A stretch of 38,080 nucleotides of DNA from Gemmatimonadota bacterium. Its GTDB lineage: Bacteria; ARS69. The translations under genes were made by a program, and so were the position numbers. How positions within the stretch are numbered: position 1 is the first letter of the stretch; the number at the start of each line of letters is the position of its first letter. The notes below the pieces were generated by a model. The model was not told the origin of the DNA. It did no database searches and saw nothing but the letters and a program-made list of their open reading frames with translations. Location: NCBI GenBank assembly GCA_030747075.1, contig JASLLL010000027.1:1-38080 (forward strand). The letters are read 5' to 3'. Positions 1 through 13,833 of this stretch are shown in pieces.

Positions 1-74
1 TCCCAAGTGGAACACAATATGTTTTTTGACAATGTGGAAATTGACGTGGTAGCGTTTCTTAACGACACAACTTT
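1..74 (+). other. 3' end of the 16S-23S internal transcribed spacer
   Basis: This stretch lies directly upstream of the mature 23S start and has no reading frame or tRNA fold that I can see. It is AT-richer than the rest of the window, as rRNA spacers often are, and contains TTTTTTGACA followed by a second TTGACG. By position it should be the spacer tail that pairs with the 23S 3' flank in the processing stem. The 16S gene and any spacer tRNAs would be to the left, outside the window. Confidence 0.7.
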
Positions 75-3093
<3,019 letters not shown>

Positions 3094-3165
3094 TCTCGAT
3101 CATCCTCGCGCCCTTTTTCCCATATCGTCTCCTCGAGTTTGTCAATTCTTCTGACCGGTTTGTCT

Positions 3166-3283
<118 letters not shown>

Positions 3284-3291
3284 TTCTTAGA

Positions 3292-3326
3292 GGGGGTCGT
3301 GCTTCGTGCACGGCCCCTTTTTTGTT
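3292..3326 (+). terminator. Intrinsic terminator of the rRNA operon
   Basis: A 10-bp stem GGGGTCGTGC/GCACGGCCCC (one G-T pair) closes a 5-base loop TTCGT and is followed at once by TTTTTTGTTT. It starts a few bases after the 5S 3' end, so it should end the rRNA transcript before the next promoter. This is the clearest rho-independent terminator in the window. Confidence 0.92.
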
Positions 3327-3369
3327 TCGGCGGTTGTGTGCAGGCAGGGACGGGGGCGCGCTCCCGCCG

Positions 3370-3398
3370 TTGACTCACAAGGCCGTCGCCCGTATCCT
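3370..3398 (+). promoter_or_regulatory. Sigma-70-type promoter of the EF-G-like gene
   Basis: TTGACT (3370-3375) and TATCCT (3393-3398) are separated by exactly 17 bases, close to the housekeeping consensus. The site lies after the rRNA terminator and 57 bases before the GTG start of the EF-G-like gene, so it probably begins the long housekeeping transcript. The same TATCCT -10 box recurs upstream of the sulfotransferase gene. Confidence 0.7.
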
Positions 3399-3454
3399 GA
3401 ACCGCCCTGTAGCGTGGGAAATATCCGCAGGAAACCGGCGAAGGGAGGCACCCC

Positions 3455-5545
3455 GTGAAACAGTATCAGCCCGAGGCGCACCGAAATGTGACACTGATCG
3501 GCCACGGTGGCGCGGGGAAGACCACCGTGGTCGAGGCTCTCCTCGTGACGACGAAGGTCATTCCCCGCATGGGAAGCATTCTGGAAGGCACCACCGCACT
3601 GGACTATCTGGAAGACGAGCAGAAGAAGCACAGCGTGGCCCTTTCGATGGCGGCCATCGAGCACGGCGGTAAGAAGCTGAACCTTCTGGACACGCCGGGT
3701 TTCGCGGACTTTTCCGGTGAGGTGGCTTCCGGCCTCCACGCCGGAGACGCGGCACTTCTTGTGGTGGCGGCGGACTCCGGAGCAGAGGTCGGATCGGAGC
3801 TGACCTGGGCTCAGGCGCGGACCCTTGGAATGCCGAGGGCGATCGTCATCAACGGTATGGACAAGGAACAGGCGGATGGCGCAGCCGCGCTGGCCTCCGT
3901 TCGCGAGAAGGTCTCCCCGAAGGCTGTCGCCATGCAGATCCCCATGGGTTCCGGCGAGGACTTCTGCGGCGTCGTGGATGTCATTCGGAATCAGGCAGTC
4001 ACTTTCGACGGGAACACGGGGAAAGGCGTCAAAGGTGAGGTCCCCGCGGAGTTCGCGGACGCGCTGGAACAGGCGCGCGCGGACCTCATGGAGAACGCCG
4101 CCGAGAGCAGCGAAGAGCTGATGAACAAGTACTTCGACGAGGGGGAACTCTCGCAGGAGGACCTCGTTCGCGGCGTGCATGAGGGCATCGCGCAGGGAGA
4201 TCTCTACCCGGTCTTCTACATGTCGGCCATTCGGAACCAGGGAAGCGCCCAACTTCTCGATGGCATTGCGGACCTGCTGCCCGGCTGTACGGACATCGGG
4301 GCTGTGGAAGGTGTCCATCCGGAGACCGACGAGAAGGAACTGAGAGAGCCCTCCCCCGATGCGCCCCTTTCCGCGCTTGTGTTCAAGACGGCCATTGAGC
4401 CGCATGTCGGAGAAGTGTACTTCGTCAAGGTCTACTCGGGAGTGCTGACGGCAGGTGCGGAGGTGTACAACTCCGGTCAGGATCGCGCGGAGAAGATTGC
4501 GCAGCTGTACCATGTCGTCGGGAAGACCCGGACGGACACGGGCACGCTGTCCGCGGGAGACATCGGGATTGCCGTGAAGCTCAAGAACTCCCGAACCAAC
4601 GACACACTTTGCGATCGCTCCGCTCCGGTGAAGTTGACGCCGGTGAAGTTCCCCGAGCCCATTATCGACTTCTCCGTCTCAGCGCGCACCAAGGGGGAAG
4701 AGGACAAGATCTCCACCGGGCTCGCGCGACTCGCGCAGGAAGACTCCACCTTTGCGTATCACTTCGAAGACGAGACCCGCCAGACCGTCGTGTCCGGCAT
4801 GGGAGAGGCCCACCTGGACCTTCTCATGAAGCGGCTGACCGCGCGGTTCCATGTCGAAGTAGATCTGGAGACTCCGCGCATCCCATACCGCGAGACGGTT
4901 CGCGGCAAGGCGGATGTCCAGGGTCGCCACAAGAAGCAGACCGGCGGTCGCGGGCAGTTCGGCGATGTCTACATTCGCCTGGAGCCTCTCCCTTCCGGGG
5001 GCGGCTTCGTCTTCGAGGATGAAATCGTCGGCGGCGTGGTCCCGGGTCGGTTTATCCCGGCGGTGGAAAAGGGCATTCGCGAATCGCTCTCGGAAGGAAC
5101 GCTTGCGGGGTATCCCGTCGTGGACTTCAAGGTCACGCTCTACGATGGCAGTTACCACGCCGTGGACTCCTCCGAAGCGGCGTTCAAAGTCGCCGGTTCG
5201 CTGGCTTTCAAGAAAGCGCTTGCGGAGGCACAGTCCGTTTTGCTGGAGCCCCACTGGATCATCGTCGTGATGATTCCCAAGGACTACATGGGAGATGTCA
5301 TGGGAGATCTCTCTTCGCGTCGTTGCCGAATCAGCGGGATGGAAGCGGTGGGCGAGATGCAGGTCATCAACGCGACGGGCCCGCGGGCCGAGCTTCAGCG
5401 TTACGCCACCGACCTTCGCGCGATGACCCAGGGGCGCGGGACACACTCCCGGTCGTTCTCTCACTACGAGGAAGTTCCCCGGGATCAGAAGGAGCGGATC
5501 ATCGCGGACTCTCTCAAGCTGACGGAAGAAGAAGTCAAGAAGTAG
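3455..5545 (+). CDS. Elongation factor G-like GTPase (EF-G paralogue)
   Basis: This 696-residue protein has the full EF-G domain plan: an N-terminal G domain, a domain II beta-barrel, and domains III-V with the TGGRGQFGDV element of domain IV. P-loop GHGGAGKTT is at residues 16-24 and the G3 motif DTPGFADF at 79-86. Classical EF-G has His where F83 sits, and G4 reads NGMD (133-136) instead of NKxD. The switch I region is also atypical (EQKKHSVAL rather than the E-R-G-I-T-I type). These features match the EF-G-like paralogue family rather than the main translocase. It could act in translocation, recycling or ribosome stress. The GTG start has GGGAGG at 3443-3448. A second, canonical fusA is expected elsewhere in the genome. 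The function is inferred from family; the motif changes are seen directly. Confidence 0.9.
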   Translation: MKQYQPEAHRNVTLIGHGGAGKTTVVEALLVTTKVIPRMGSILEGTTALDYLEDEQKKHSVALSMAAIEHGGKKLNLLDTPGFADFSGEVASGLHAGDAALLVVAADSGAEVGSELTWAQARTLGMPRAIVINGMDKEQADGAAALASVREKVSPKAVAMQIPMGSGEDFCGVVDVIRNQAVTFDGNTGKGVKGEVPAEFADALEQARADLMENAAESSEELMNKYFDEGELSQEDLVRGVHEGIAQGDLYPVFYMSAIRNQGSAQLLDGIADLLPGCTDIGAVEGVHPETDEKELREPSPDAPLSALVFKTAIEPHVGEVYFVKVYSGVLTAGAEVYNSGQDRAEKIAQLYHVVGKTRTDTGTLSAGDIGIAVKLKNSRTNDTLCDRSAPVKLTPVKFPEPIIDFSVSARTKGEEDKISTGLARLAQEDSTFAYHFEDETRQTVVSGMGEAHLDLLMKRLTARFHVEVDLETPRIPYRETVRGKADVQGRHKKQTGGRGQFGDVYIRLEPLPSGGGFVFEDEIVGGVVPGRFIPAVEKGIRESLSEGTLAGYPVVDFKVTLYDGSYHAVDSSEAAFKVAGSLAFKKALAEAQSVLLEPHWIIVVMIPKDYMGDVMGDLSSRRCRISGMEAVGEMQVINATGPRAELQRYATDLRAMTQGRGTHSRSFSHYEEVPRDQKERIIADSLKLTEEEVKK

Positions 5546-5595
5546 CACTCCGTCCGGGTAGGCGGAGGTGCGAACAGGAACCGTGAGGGTAAGCC

Positions 5596-6345
5596 ATGTC
5601 CGGCCATTCCAAGTGGAGCACCATCAAACGGAAGAAGGGCGCGAAGGATGCCCAGCGGGGCAAGCTCTTCACGAAGCTCATCCGGGAGATCATCACTGCG
5701 GCCCGCGCGGGCGGCGGCGATGTCAACGGCAACAACCGGCTTCGTGCGGCGGTCACTGCGGCGCGCGATGCCAATATGCCGTCCGCAAACATCGATCGGG
5801 CCATCAAGCGCGGCACGGGTGAACTGGAGGGCACCACCTACGACGAGGTGAACTACGAAGGGTACGGCCCCGGCGGAGTGGCACTCTTCATTGACACCCT
5901 GACGGACAACCGAAACCGAACGGTCAGCGAGGTCCGGCATATCCTTTCGAAAAACGGGGGGTCGCTGGGCGAGGCGGGTTGCGTCGCGTGGATGTTCGAT
6001 CTTCGCGGGGTCATCACGCTCGACGCCGCGGATCTGGATGAAGAGTCCGCCATGGAACTCGTGCTTGGAGCGGGCGCCGAGGACTTCTCGATGGATGATG
6101 GAAACTGCCTCGTCTACACCGGTCCGGCAGAGGTGGCGACTGTTCGGGAAGCTCTGGAAGCAGACGGGGCGAAGGTGATTGCCGCCGAGCAGTCGTGGAT
6201 TCCGAAGAACACCGTCGAGGTGGACGCGAAGGTGGCCGAGCAGACGCTTCGCCTTCTGGAGGCACTGGAGGATCAGGACGATGTGCAGCGCGTATCCTCC
6301 AACTTCGACATTTCCGAGGAAGTTCTGCGGTCCCTCGGGGAATAG
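5596..6345 (+). CDS. yebC: YebC/PmpR-family regulator
   Basis: A 249-residue cytosolic protein of the YebC/TACO1 family. The diagnostic N-terminus MSGHSKWSTIKRKKGAKDAQ is intact, followed by the family signatures NIDRAIKRGTG and YEGYGPGGVA. Length and motifs are normal. YebC proteins have been described as DNA-binding transcription regulators and, more recently, as translation factors that help ribosomes through proline-rich stretches. The sequence cannot say which applies. It sits directly upstream of ruvC-ruvA-ruvB, a common bacterial arrangement. The ATG follows GAGGG at about 5584-5588. The stop precedes the ruvC start by nine bases, so the two are probably cotranscribed. Confidence 0.95.
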   Translation: MSGHSKWSTIKRKKGAKDAQRGKLFTKLIREIITAARAGGGDVNGNNRLRAAVTAARDANMPSANIDRAIKRGTGELEGTTYDEVNYEGYGPGGVALFIDTLTDNRNRTVSEVRHILSKNGGSLGEAGCVAWMFDLRGVITLDAADLDEESAMELVLGAGAEDFSMDDGNCLVYTGPAEVATVREALEADGAKVIAAEQSWIPKNTVEVDAKVAEQTLRLLEALEDQDDVQRVSSNFDISEEVLRSLGE

Positions 6346-6354
6346 GAGCGTGGC

Positions 6355-6849
6355 TTGATCGTTCTGGGGGTGGATCCTTCCACTGTGGCCACGGGCTTCG
6401 GCCTTCTGGAGGGAGACTCCCGGAGTGCGCGCAGGATCTCCTCCGGCGTCATTCGGCCTTCTCGCCGCGCGCCGCTGTCGGACCGGTTGAAGGAGATTCA
6501 CCTTCAGCTTCGATCGCTCCTTGAACAGACGCCCCCGGACATCCTCGTGATTGAGTCCACCTTTCTGCATCGAAATGTGAAGACCGCGCTCGCTCTCGGG
6601 CAGGCCCGCGGGGTCATTCTGCTGGCGGCGTCGCTGACCGGGACGCCGGTCACCGAGTATTCCGCGTCTGAAATCAAGCGTTCCGCCGTGGGCTATGGTG
6701 CTGCGTCCAAGGAGCAGGTCGGACTCATGATGACCCGCATCCTCGGGCTTCCGAACGCTCCCGCCGAAGACGAGGCCGACGCTCTGGCGGCGGCGTGGTG
6801 CCATCTGTCGCGGGCCGGAATGCCCGCTCTGGCGGGAGGAACGCATTGA
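6355..6849 (+). CDS. ruvC: Holliday junction resolvase RuvC
   Basis: A 164-residue endonuclease that cuts four-way DNA junctions in recombination and repair together with RuvAB. The catalytic acidic residues fit the family: D7 (GVDPS), E67 (VIEST), and D139 and D142 in the EDEAD segment. The LGQARGV motif is also present, so it should be active. It uses a rare TTG start, supported by AGGAG just upstream and by the alignment of the first residues with the family. Its TGA overlaps the TTG of ruvA in TTGA, which implies translational coupling and roughly matched synthesis. Confidence 0.95.
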   Translation: MIVLGVDPSTVATGFGLLEGDSRSARRISSGVIRPSRRAPLSDRLKEIHLQLRSLLEQTPPDILVIESTFLHRNVKTALALGQARGVILLAASLTGTPVTEYSASEIKRSAVGYGAASKEQVGLMMTRILGLPNAPAEDEADALAAAWCHLSRAGMPALAGGTH

Positions 6850-7433
6850 TTCACCATCTGAGCGGACGAGTTGTGGAACTGGGCGCGGACCGCGTGGTGG
6901 TGGAGGCGGGTGGCGTCGGCTACGATGTGCTCGTGTCTGCCTTCACCCGCGAGGCATTGCCCGGCCCGGGGGGTGAGGTTCGTCTCCTGACGCATCTCTC
7001 CATCCGTCCGGACACATGGACGCTGTTCGGGTTCTCGTCGTCGGAGGAGCGTGCGCTGTTCCTGCTGCTCACGGGCGTGCAGGGTGTCGGCCCGAAGCTC
7101 GCGCTCTGCATTCTCTCGGGGATCTCGCCGACAGGGCTCCGGCGGGCTGTCGGACAGGAGGATGCTCCCGCGCTCACCGCCATTCCGGGCGTCGGGCGCA
7201 AGATTGCGCGGAGGCTTGTCGCGGACCTGAAGGACAAGATGGAACCCGCGCCGGAAGGAGATGCGGAGGGGGCTGCGCCCGCGCCCGCCGAGGACCGGGA
7301 AGCGGTGGCCGCGCTTGTTGCACTGGGGATTCCCCGGTCGGCCGCTCGGGATGCCGTGCGCGGCATGGACCGGGACGACGGGACAGAGCGTCCCGTGGAG
7401 GAAGTGATTCGCCAGGCGCTTCGGCGTCTCTGA
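6846..7433 (+). CDS. ruvA: Holliday junction DNA helicase subunit RuvA
   Basis: A 195-residue junction-binding subunit that tetramerises on the four-way junction and targets RuvB. The N-terminal OB fold begins [12 protein letters not shown]. The helix-hairpin-helix segments include [11 protein letters not shown] and [13 protein letters not shown]. The last 50 or so residues form the small C-terminal domain that contacts RuvB, after an acidic Ala/Pro linker. The frame stays open upstream, but the family N-terminus fits a TTG start at 6846 with GGGAGGA at 6834-6840. This start overlaps the ruvC stop by four bases. Confidence 0.94.
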   Translation: MIHHLSGRVVELGADRVVVEAGGVGYDVLVSAFTREALPGPGGEVRLLTHLSIRPDTWTLFGFSSSEERALFLLLTGVQGVGPKLALCILSGISPTGLRRAVGQEDAPALTAIPGVGRKIARRLVADLKDKMEPAPEGDAEGAAPAPAEDREAVAALVALGIPRSAARDAVRGMDRDDGTERPVEEVIRQALRRL

Positions 7434-7449
7434 TTTGCGTGGGGGAACC

Positions 7450-8514
7450 GTGAATCCGCAACCAGACTCACAGCCGGATATCCACCCGGGCGCAACCCCG
7501 GGAGACGGCGACTGGGACCACGGCCTCCGGCCGACTCGCCTCGATGAGTTCGTCGGTCAGCCCCACCTGCGCGAATCGCTCGACATCTTTCTGGAAGCGG
7601 CCCGCACACGCGGGGAACCGCTCGACCATGTGCTTCTCGTGGGCCCCCCCGGGCTTGGCAAGACCACGCTTGCGGGGATTCTCGCGCGGGAGATGGGCGG
7701 CGAGGCGCGCGTGACCTCCGGCCCGGTGGTCGAACGCCCGGGAGACCTGGCCGGGATGCTCACGAACCTCGAAGACGGGGAAGTCCTCTTCATTGATGAA
7801 ATCCACCGGCTGAATCGCGTCGTGGAGGAGTTTCTCTATCCTGCCATGGAGGACTTCCGAATCGACATCGTCCTCGACAAAGGCCCCGGCGCGCGTTCGA
7901 TTCGCCTCCATCTGGCGCGCTTCACCCTCGTGGGGTCCACGACGCGGGCGGGCATGCTCACCAGTCCGCTGCGGTCGCGGTTCGGGTTCGTGGCGCGGTT
8001 CGACTTCTACACGGAAGAGGATCTCCGCAGCATTCTGCATCGCTCCGCCGGGATTCTCGAAGTGCCGCTGACTGAAGAGGGCGCCGCAGAGATCGCGCGG
8101 CGTTCCCGTGGGACGCCACGGATCGCCAATCGGCTCCTGCGCCGGGCGCGTGACTTCGCGGAGGTGCGCGCTGACGGGAAGATCGACCGCACTGCGGCTT
8201 CCGCAGCGCTCGACATGCTCCGCGTGGACGAGATCGGGCTGGGCGAAATGGATGTCCGCATCCTCCGGACTCTTCTCGACAAGTTCGAAGGCGGGCCGGT
8301 CGGCCTCAGCACGCTGGCGGCGGCTGTCGGTGAAGAAGGCGAAACGCTCGAAGAGGTGTACGAACCCTATCTCCTGAAGGAGGGGTTCCTGGAGCGAACC
8401 CCCCGGGGCCGGGTGGTGACGGCCGCGGCGGCGGCTCACCTGGGCGTGGAGCTGCCGTCCCGCGCCCGAGAGGCGGTCCGTGCGCAGGCCGGACTGTTTC
8501 CGGATGGTGCGTGA
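7450..8514 (+). CDS. ruvB: Holliday junction branch migration ATPase RuvB
   Basis: A 354-residue AAA+ motor that drives branch migration with RuvA. Walker A is GPPGLGKTT, Walker B is DEIHR, and the sensor/arginine-finger stretch [17 protein letters not shown] is intact. A C-terminal winged-helix domain contains the [11 protein letters not shown] and [17 protein letters not shown] motifs. I place the start at GTG 7450, which has GGGGGA at 7441-7446. A TTG at 7435 is in frame but has no ribosome binding site. It closes the ruvCAB set that follows yebC. No LexA box is evident upstream. Confidence 0.95.
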   Translation: MNPQPDSQPDIHPGATPGDGDWDHGLRPTRLDEFVGQPHLRESLDIFLEAARTRGEPLDHVLLVGPPGLGKTTLAGILAREMGGEARVTSGPVVERPGDLAGMLTNLEDGEVLFIDEIHRLNRVVEEFLYPAMEDFRIDIVLDKGPGARSIRLHLARFTLVGSTTRAGMLTSPLRSRFGFVARFDFYTEEDLRSILHRSAGILEVPLTEEGAAEIARRSRGTPRIANRLLRRARDFAEVRADGKIDRTAASAALDMLRVDEIGLGEMDVRILRTLLDKFEGGPVGLSTLAAAVGEEGETLEEVYEPYLLKEGFLERTPRGRVVTAAAAAHLGVELPSRAREAVRAQAGLFPDGA

Positions 8515-8521
8515 ACCGCGC

Positions 8522-10713
<2,192 letters not shown>

Positions 10714-10716
10714 TTG

Positions 10717-11058
10717 ATGATTCACGAAATTCTGCTGATGGGAGGACGGGGCCCCGAGGGTCAGGCCGCGCCGAACTCCATGATGGTGTTCATGCCGTAC
10801 CTGATCATCCTGGGGATCTTCTACTTCCTGTTGATTCGTCCGCAGCAGAAGCGGGCTCAGGAGCACCGGAAGTTTGTGGAGGGCCTGGCGAAGGGAGACG
10901 CGGTGATCACCGAGTCCGGACTCTACGGAACCGTCGCCTCCGTTCATGAGGACGCGGTCGTTCTCAAGGTGGACGACAGCGTGAAGGTGAGGTTTCTCAA
11001 GGTGAAGATCGCCGGCCCCGCACCTGCGGCGAAGAGCGGCGGGAAGCAGAGCGGCTGA
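10717..11058 (+). CDS. yajC: Sec translocon accessory protein YajC
   Basis: A 113-residue inner-membrane protein associated with SecDF-YidC. It has one membrane segment near residues 21-40 (MMVFMPYLIILGIFYFLLIR) followed by the hallmark RPQQKR, then a cytosolic domain with VITESGLYGTV, typical of the family. GAGGAG at 10705-10710 supports ATG 10717 over the TTG one codon before it. The tgt-yajC order is common in bacteria, but secD and secF, which usually follow, are replaced here by def. Confidence 0.92.
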   Translation: MIHEILLMGGRGPEGQAAPNSMMVFMPYLIILGIFYFLLIRPQQKRAQEHRKFVEGLAKGDAVITESGLYGTVASVHEDAVVLKVDDSVKVRFLKVKIAGPAPAAKSGGKQSG

Positions 11059-11060
11059 GC

Positions 11061-11579
11061 ATGGCGGTTCGGAAGATTCGCAGATACGGAGATCCCGTGC
11101 TTCGTGAGAAGGCCGCACCGGTCGAGGCGTTCGACGAGAGCTTGCGGGAACTCGTTCGCGATCTTCTCGACACGGTGGAACTTGCCGGAGGTGTGGGGCT
11201 TGCGGCTCCGCAGATCGGTGTTCTGGAGCGGGTGATGGTCGTGTGGCCGGTCCCTGCGGGAGAGGAGGAGCGGCGCATCGAAGATGCCCTCGTCCTCGTG
11301 AATCCGGAGGTTGCGGACAGCATGGGTCCCGCGGTCTCGATGGAAGAGGGGTGTCTCTCCATCCCGGGGATCTACGAGACCGTCAAGCGGCCTGCAGGAA
11401 TCCGCGTCCATGCGAAGAACTCTTCCGGGGAGCCTTTGGAGATTGAGGATCACGAAACCGTCTCCCGCATTCTCCAGCACGAGATCGACCACCTGGACGG
11501 TGTGTTGTTCATCGACCTGGTGGGTCCCATGAAGCGCGCGCTCCTGAAGAAGCGGCTTCGCGAACTCGCTGAGTCATGA
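11061..11579 (+). CDS. def: Peptide deformylase
   Basis: A 172-residue metalloenzyme that removes the N-terminal formyl group from new proteins. All three family motifs are present: GVGLAAPQIG at 44-53, EEGCLS at 95-100 with metal ligand C98, and HEIDHLDG with ligands H140 and H144 and catalytic E141. The length is typical of a type 1 enzyme. Its TGA overlaps the fmt ATG in ATGA, so the enzymes that remove and add formyl groups are coupled. Confidence 0.95.
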   Translation: MAVRKIRRYGDPVLREKAAPVEAFDESLRELVRDLLDTVELAGGVGLAAPQIGVLERVMVVWPVPAGEEERRIEDALVLVNPEVADSMGPAVSMEEGCLSIPGIYETVKRPAGIRVHAKNSSGEPLEIEDHETVSRILQHEIDHLDGVLFIDLVGPMKRALLKKRLRELAES

Positions 11580-12499
11580 GGATTGTCTTCTGCGGGACAC
11601 CCGCCTCTGCGGTGCCGTCTCTTGAGGCGCTTGCGGAGCGGGGTTGGGAGATTTCCGCAGTCGTGACGCAACCGGATCGTCCCGCCGGGCGCGGCGCGGC
11701 GCTGGCACCGCCCCCGGTGAAAACGGCTGCGGAGTCGCTCGGAATCCCTGTCCTCCAGCCGTCCCGGTTGCCGGAGATTCGCGGGAGACTGGAGGAGATT
11801 CGACCGGATGTCGTGGCCGTGGTGGCGTACGGACGGATCTTCCGCCGGTGGCTTCTGGAGCTGCCGCGTCTGGGGTGCGTGAATGTGCATTTCTCGCTGC
11901 TCCCGCGCCATCGGGGTGTGGCTCCCGTACAGTGGGCGGTGATCGAGGGGGATCGCGAGACCGGGGTCACCACCATGCTGATGGATCGGGGGGTAGACAC
12001 GGGCGACACACTCCTGTCTGCCTCCACACCGATCGGGCCGGATGAGACCGCCGGAGACTTGACGGGGCGGCTGGGGGAAATGGGCGGGCCGCTTCTGGCG
12101 CGGACGCTGGAAGGGCTGGAGGAAGGAACCGTCGGGCCTCGGGCGCAGCCGGAGGAGGGCGTGACCTGGGCGCGGCGTCTCCTGAAGGACGACGGACGCA
12201 TCGACTGGCGCCACTCCGCCGACGCGATCGCGCGGCGCGTACGCGGACTTTCGCCGTGGCCGGGCGCGCATACGACCTTTCGCGGGAAGGGACTCAAGAT
12301 CCATCGTGTTCGCGCCGTCGGAGGAAGCGCACCGCCGGGGAGGGTGGTTCGGGAAGAGGCCGCGGTCCTTGCGGGGACAGCGGAAGGACGGATCGCTCTG
12401 GAAGAGGTGCAACCGGCCGGCAAAGGCCGCATGGAGGGCTCGGCATGGGCAAGGGGCGCGCGCCCGGAAGAGGCGGACACTCTCGGAGACGCGGGCTAG
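11576..12499 (+). CDS. fmt: Methionyl-tRNA formyltransferase
   Basis: A 307-residue enzyme that formylates Met-tRNA(fMet) with 10-formyl-tetrahydrofolate. The N-terminal Rossmann-like domain carries the catalytic set N103, H105 (NVHFSLLPRHRG) and D141 (DRGVDTGD). The C-terminal OB-like domain has the PWPGAHT motif. The length is normal. It starts inside the def stop (ATGA). The end of the coding region overlaps the preferred rsmB start by 55 bases, in a different frame. Confidence 0.95.
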   Translation: MRIVFCGTPASAVPSLEALAERGWEISAVVTQPDRPAGRGAALAPPPVKTAAESLGIPVLQPSRLPEIRGRLEEIRPDVVAVVAYGRIFRRWLLELPRLGCVNVHFSLLPRHRGVAPVQWAVIEGDRETGVTTMLMDRGVDTGDTLLSASTPIGPDETAGDLTGRLGEMGGPLLARTLEGLEEGTVGPRAQPEEGVTWARRLLKDDGRIDWRHSADAIARRVRGLSPWPGAHTTFRGKGLKIHRVRAVGGSAPPGRVVREEAAVLAGTAEGRIALEEVQPAGKGRMEGSAWARGARPEEADTLGDAG

Positions 12500-13833
12500 C
12501 GTCGACCACCGATCCACGGTCCGCAGCGATCACGCTCTTCCTGGAGTGGGATCGGACGGGACTTCCGGCGGATGCACTGCTGGATCGCCTTCTGGATTCC
12601 ATCCCAGACGGGCGCGATCGCGCGCTTGCCGCGGAACTCGTACACGGCGTGTTCCGGTGGCGCGGGAGGCTGGACTGGCACCTCCAGAGTCTGGTGCACC
12701 GTCCGCTCAAGGAACTCTCGCCGGCGATCCTCTGGGTCCTTCGGCTGGGGCTCTATCAAGCGGAGCACCTCGACCGCATTCCGGTTCATGCCATGGTCCA
12801 CTCCTCCGTGGAACTGGCCCGCGACTTCGGCAATCCGGGTGCCGCCGGGTTGGTCAATGCCGTGTTGCGGAAAGCCCCTGACCGCCTCGCCACGGCCAGG
12901 GAACCGGATGCCTCCGAAGATCCCGTCGGGCATCTGGAAGCCCGGGCTAGCCATCCCGCATGGATGCTTCGCCGGTGGCTGGAAGCGTTCGGCTTCCGCA
13001 AGACCATGGCGATCGCGGCAGCAGGAAACCGCAAGCCCTCCTTGACGCTCCGGGTGGCCTCAAAGAGAGTGGATCCACAGGAGATTGAGCGCCAGCTTGC
13101 CGAAGCCGGGATTCCCGCCGAGCGAGGAGAGTTCCTGCCGGAGGCGATTCGACTGCCCGGCGGATGGCATCCCATCGTGGAGGATATCACCGGCGCCGGG
13201 CACGCGGTCGTTCAGGATGAATCCGCCGGACTGGTCGCTCATGTCGCCCGGCCGGAGCCGGGGCTTCGCATCCTGGATGTCTGTGCGGCGCCGGGGGGGA
13301 AGGGGACGCACCTGGCTTCGCTTTGCGGAGACTCTCCCATGGTGGCCGCGGACATCTCTCCCGGGCGCGCGCGGTTCGTGGAGGCATCGGTCGCGGCGCT
13401 GGGACTCCGGAACACGCGGGTCATCGTGGCGGACGGGACGCGTCCCGTGACTGACGGCGGCTTCGACCGGGTGCTGGTGGACGCCCCATGCAGCAACACC
13501 GGCGTCCTGGGTCGCCGTTCGGACGCACGCTGGCGTCGCGGGCCGGACGCGATCGTCCGCCTCGTGGAGTTGCAGGGCCGTCTTCTGGAAGCGTCGCGCT
13601 CTCAGGTTGGGCCGGGGGGGATTCTGGTGTATTCGACCTGCTCGCTGGAACCGGAGGAGAACGACGGCGTGGTGGCGTCCTATCTCGACCGGCACCCGGA
13701 GGACCGTCTGCTTCCGGCGGGCGAGGTCCTCCCCGAGGAGGTCGTGGACGGGGACTTCTATCGTACCGACCCGTCTCGTCTTCCCCTCGACGGGGCGTTT
13801 GCCGCGGCGATTCTCCCCGGAGGCAAAGCGTGA
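12445..13833 (+). CDS. rsmB: 16S rRNA m5C967 methyltransferase RsmB
   Basis: A 462-residue protein that methylates C967 of 16S rRNA using SAM. Residues about 20-150 form the NusB-like domain. The Rossmann methyltransferase domain has the SAM loop DVCAAPGGKGTHLA from D278, the PC motif DAPCSNTGV with C349, and the TC motif YSTCSLEPEEN with C399, the family nucleophile. The start at ATG 12445 has GGAGGG at 12433-12438 and lies 55 bases inside fmt. The frame is open further left but that part is Arg/Gly-rich and matches nothing in the family. def-fmt-rsmB is a classic bacterial order. Confidence 0.94.
   Translation: MGKGRAPGRGGHSRRRGLASTTDPRSAAITLFLEWDRTGLPADALLDRLLDSIPDGRDRALAAELVHGVFRWRGRLDWHLQSLVHRPLKELSPAILWVLRLGLYQAEHLDRIPVHAMVHSSVELARDFGNPGAAGLVNAVLRKAPDRLATAREPDASEDPVGHLEARASHPAWMLRRWLEAFGFRKTMAIAAAGNRKPSLTLRVASKRVDPQEIERQLAEAGIPAERGEFLPEAIRLPGGWHPIVEDITGAGHAVVQDESAGLVAHVARPEPGLRILDVCAAPGGKGTHLASLCGDSPMVAADISPGRARFVEASVAALGLRNTRVIVADGTRPVTDGGFDRVLVDAPCSNTGVLGRRSDARWRRGPDAIVRLVELQGRLLEASRSQVGPGGILVYSTCSLEPEENDGVVASYLDRHPEDRLLPAGEVLPEEVVDGDFYRTDPSRLPLDGAFAAAILPGGKA

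Noticed and set aside
3287-4513. Long minus-strand frame opposite the EF-G-like gene
   Set aside because: It mirrors codons of the real gene on the other strand, has an Arg/His-rich composition and shows no family motif.
7435-7449. TTG at 7435 as the ruvB start
   Set aside because: It has no ribosome binding site; GTG 7450 has GGGGGA just upstream and gives a better family N-terminus.
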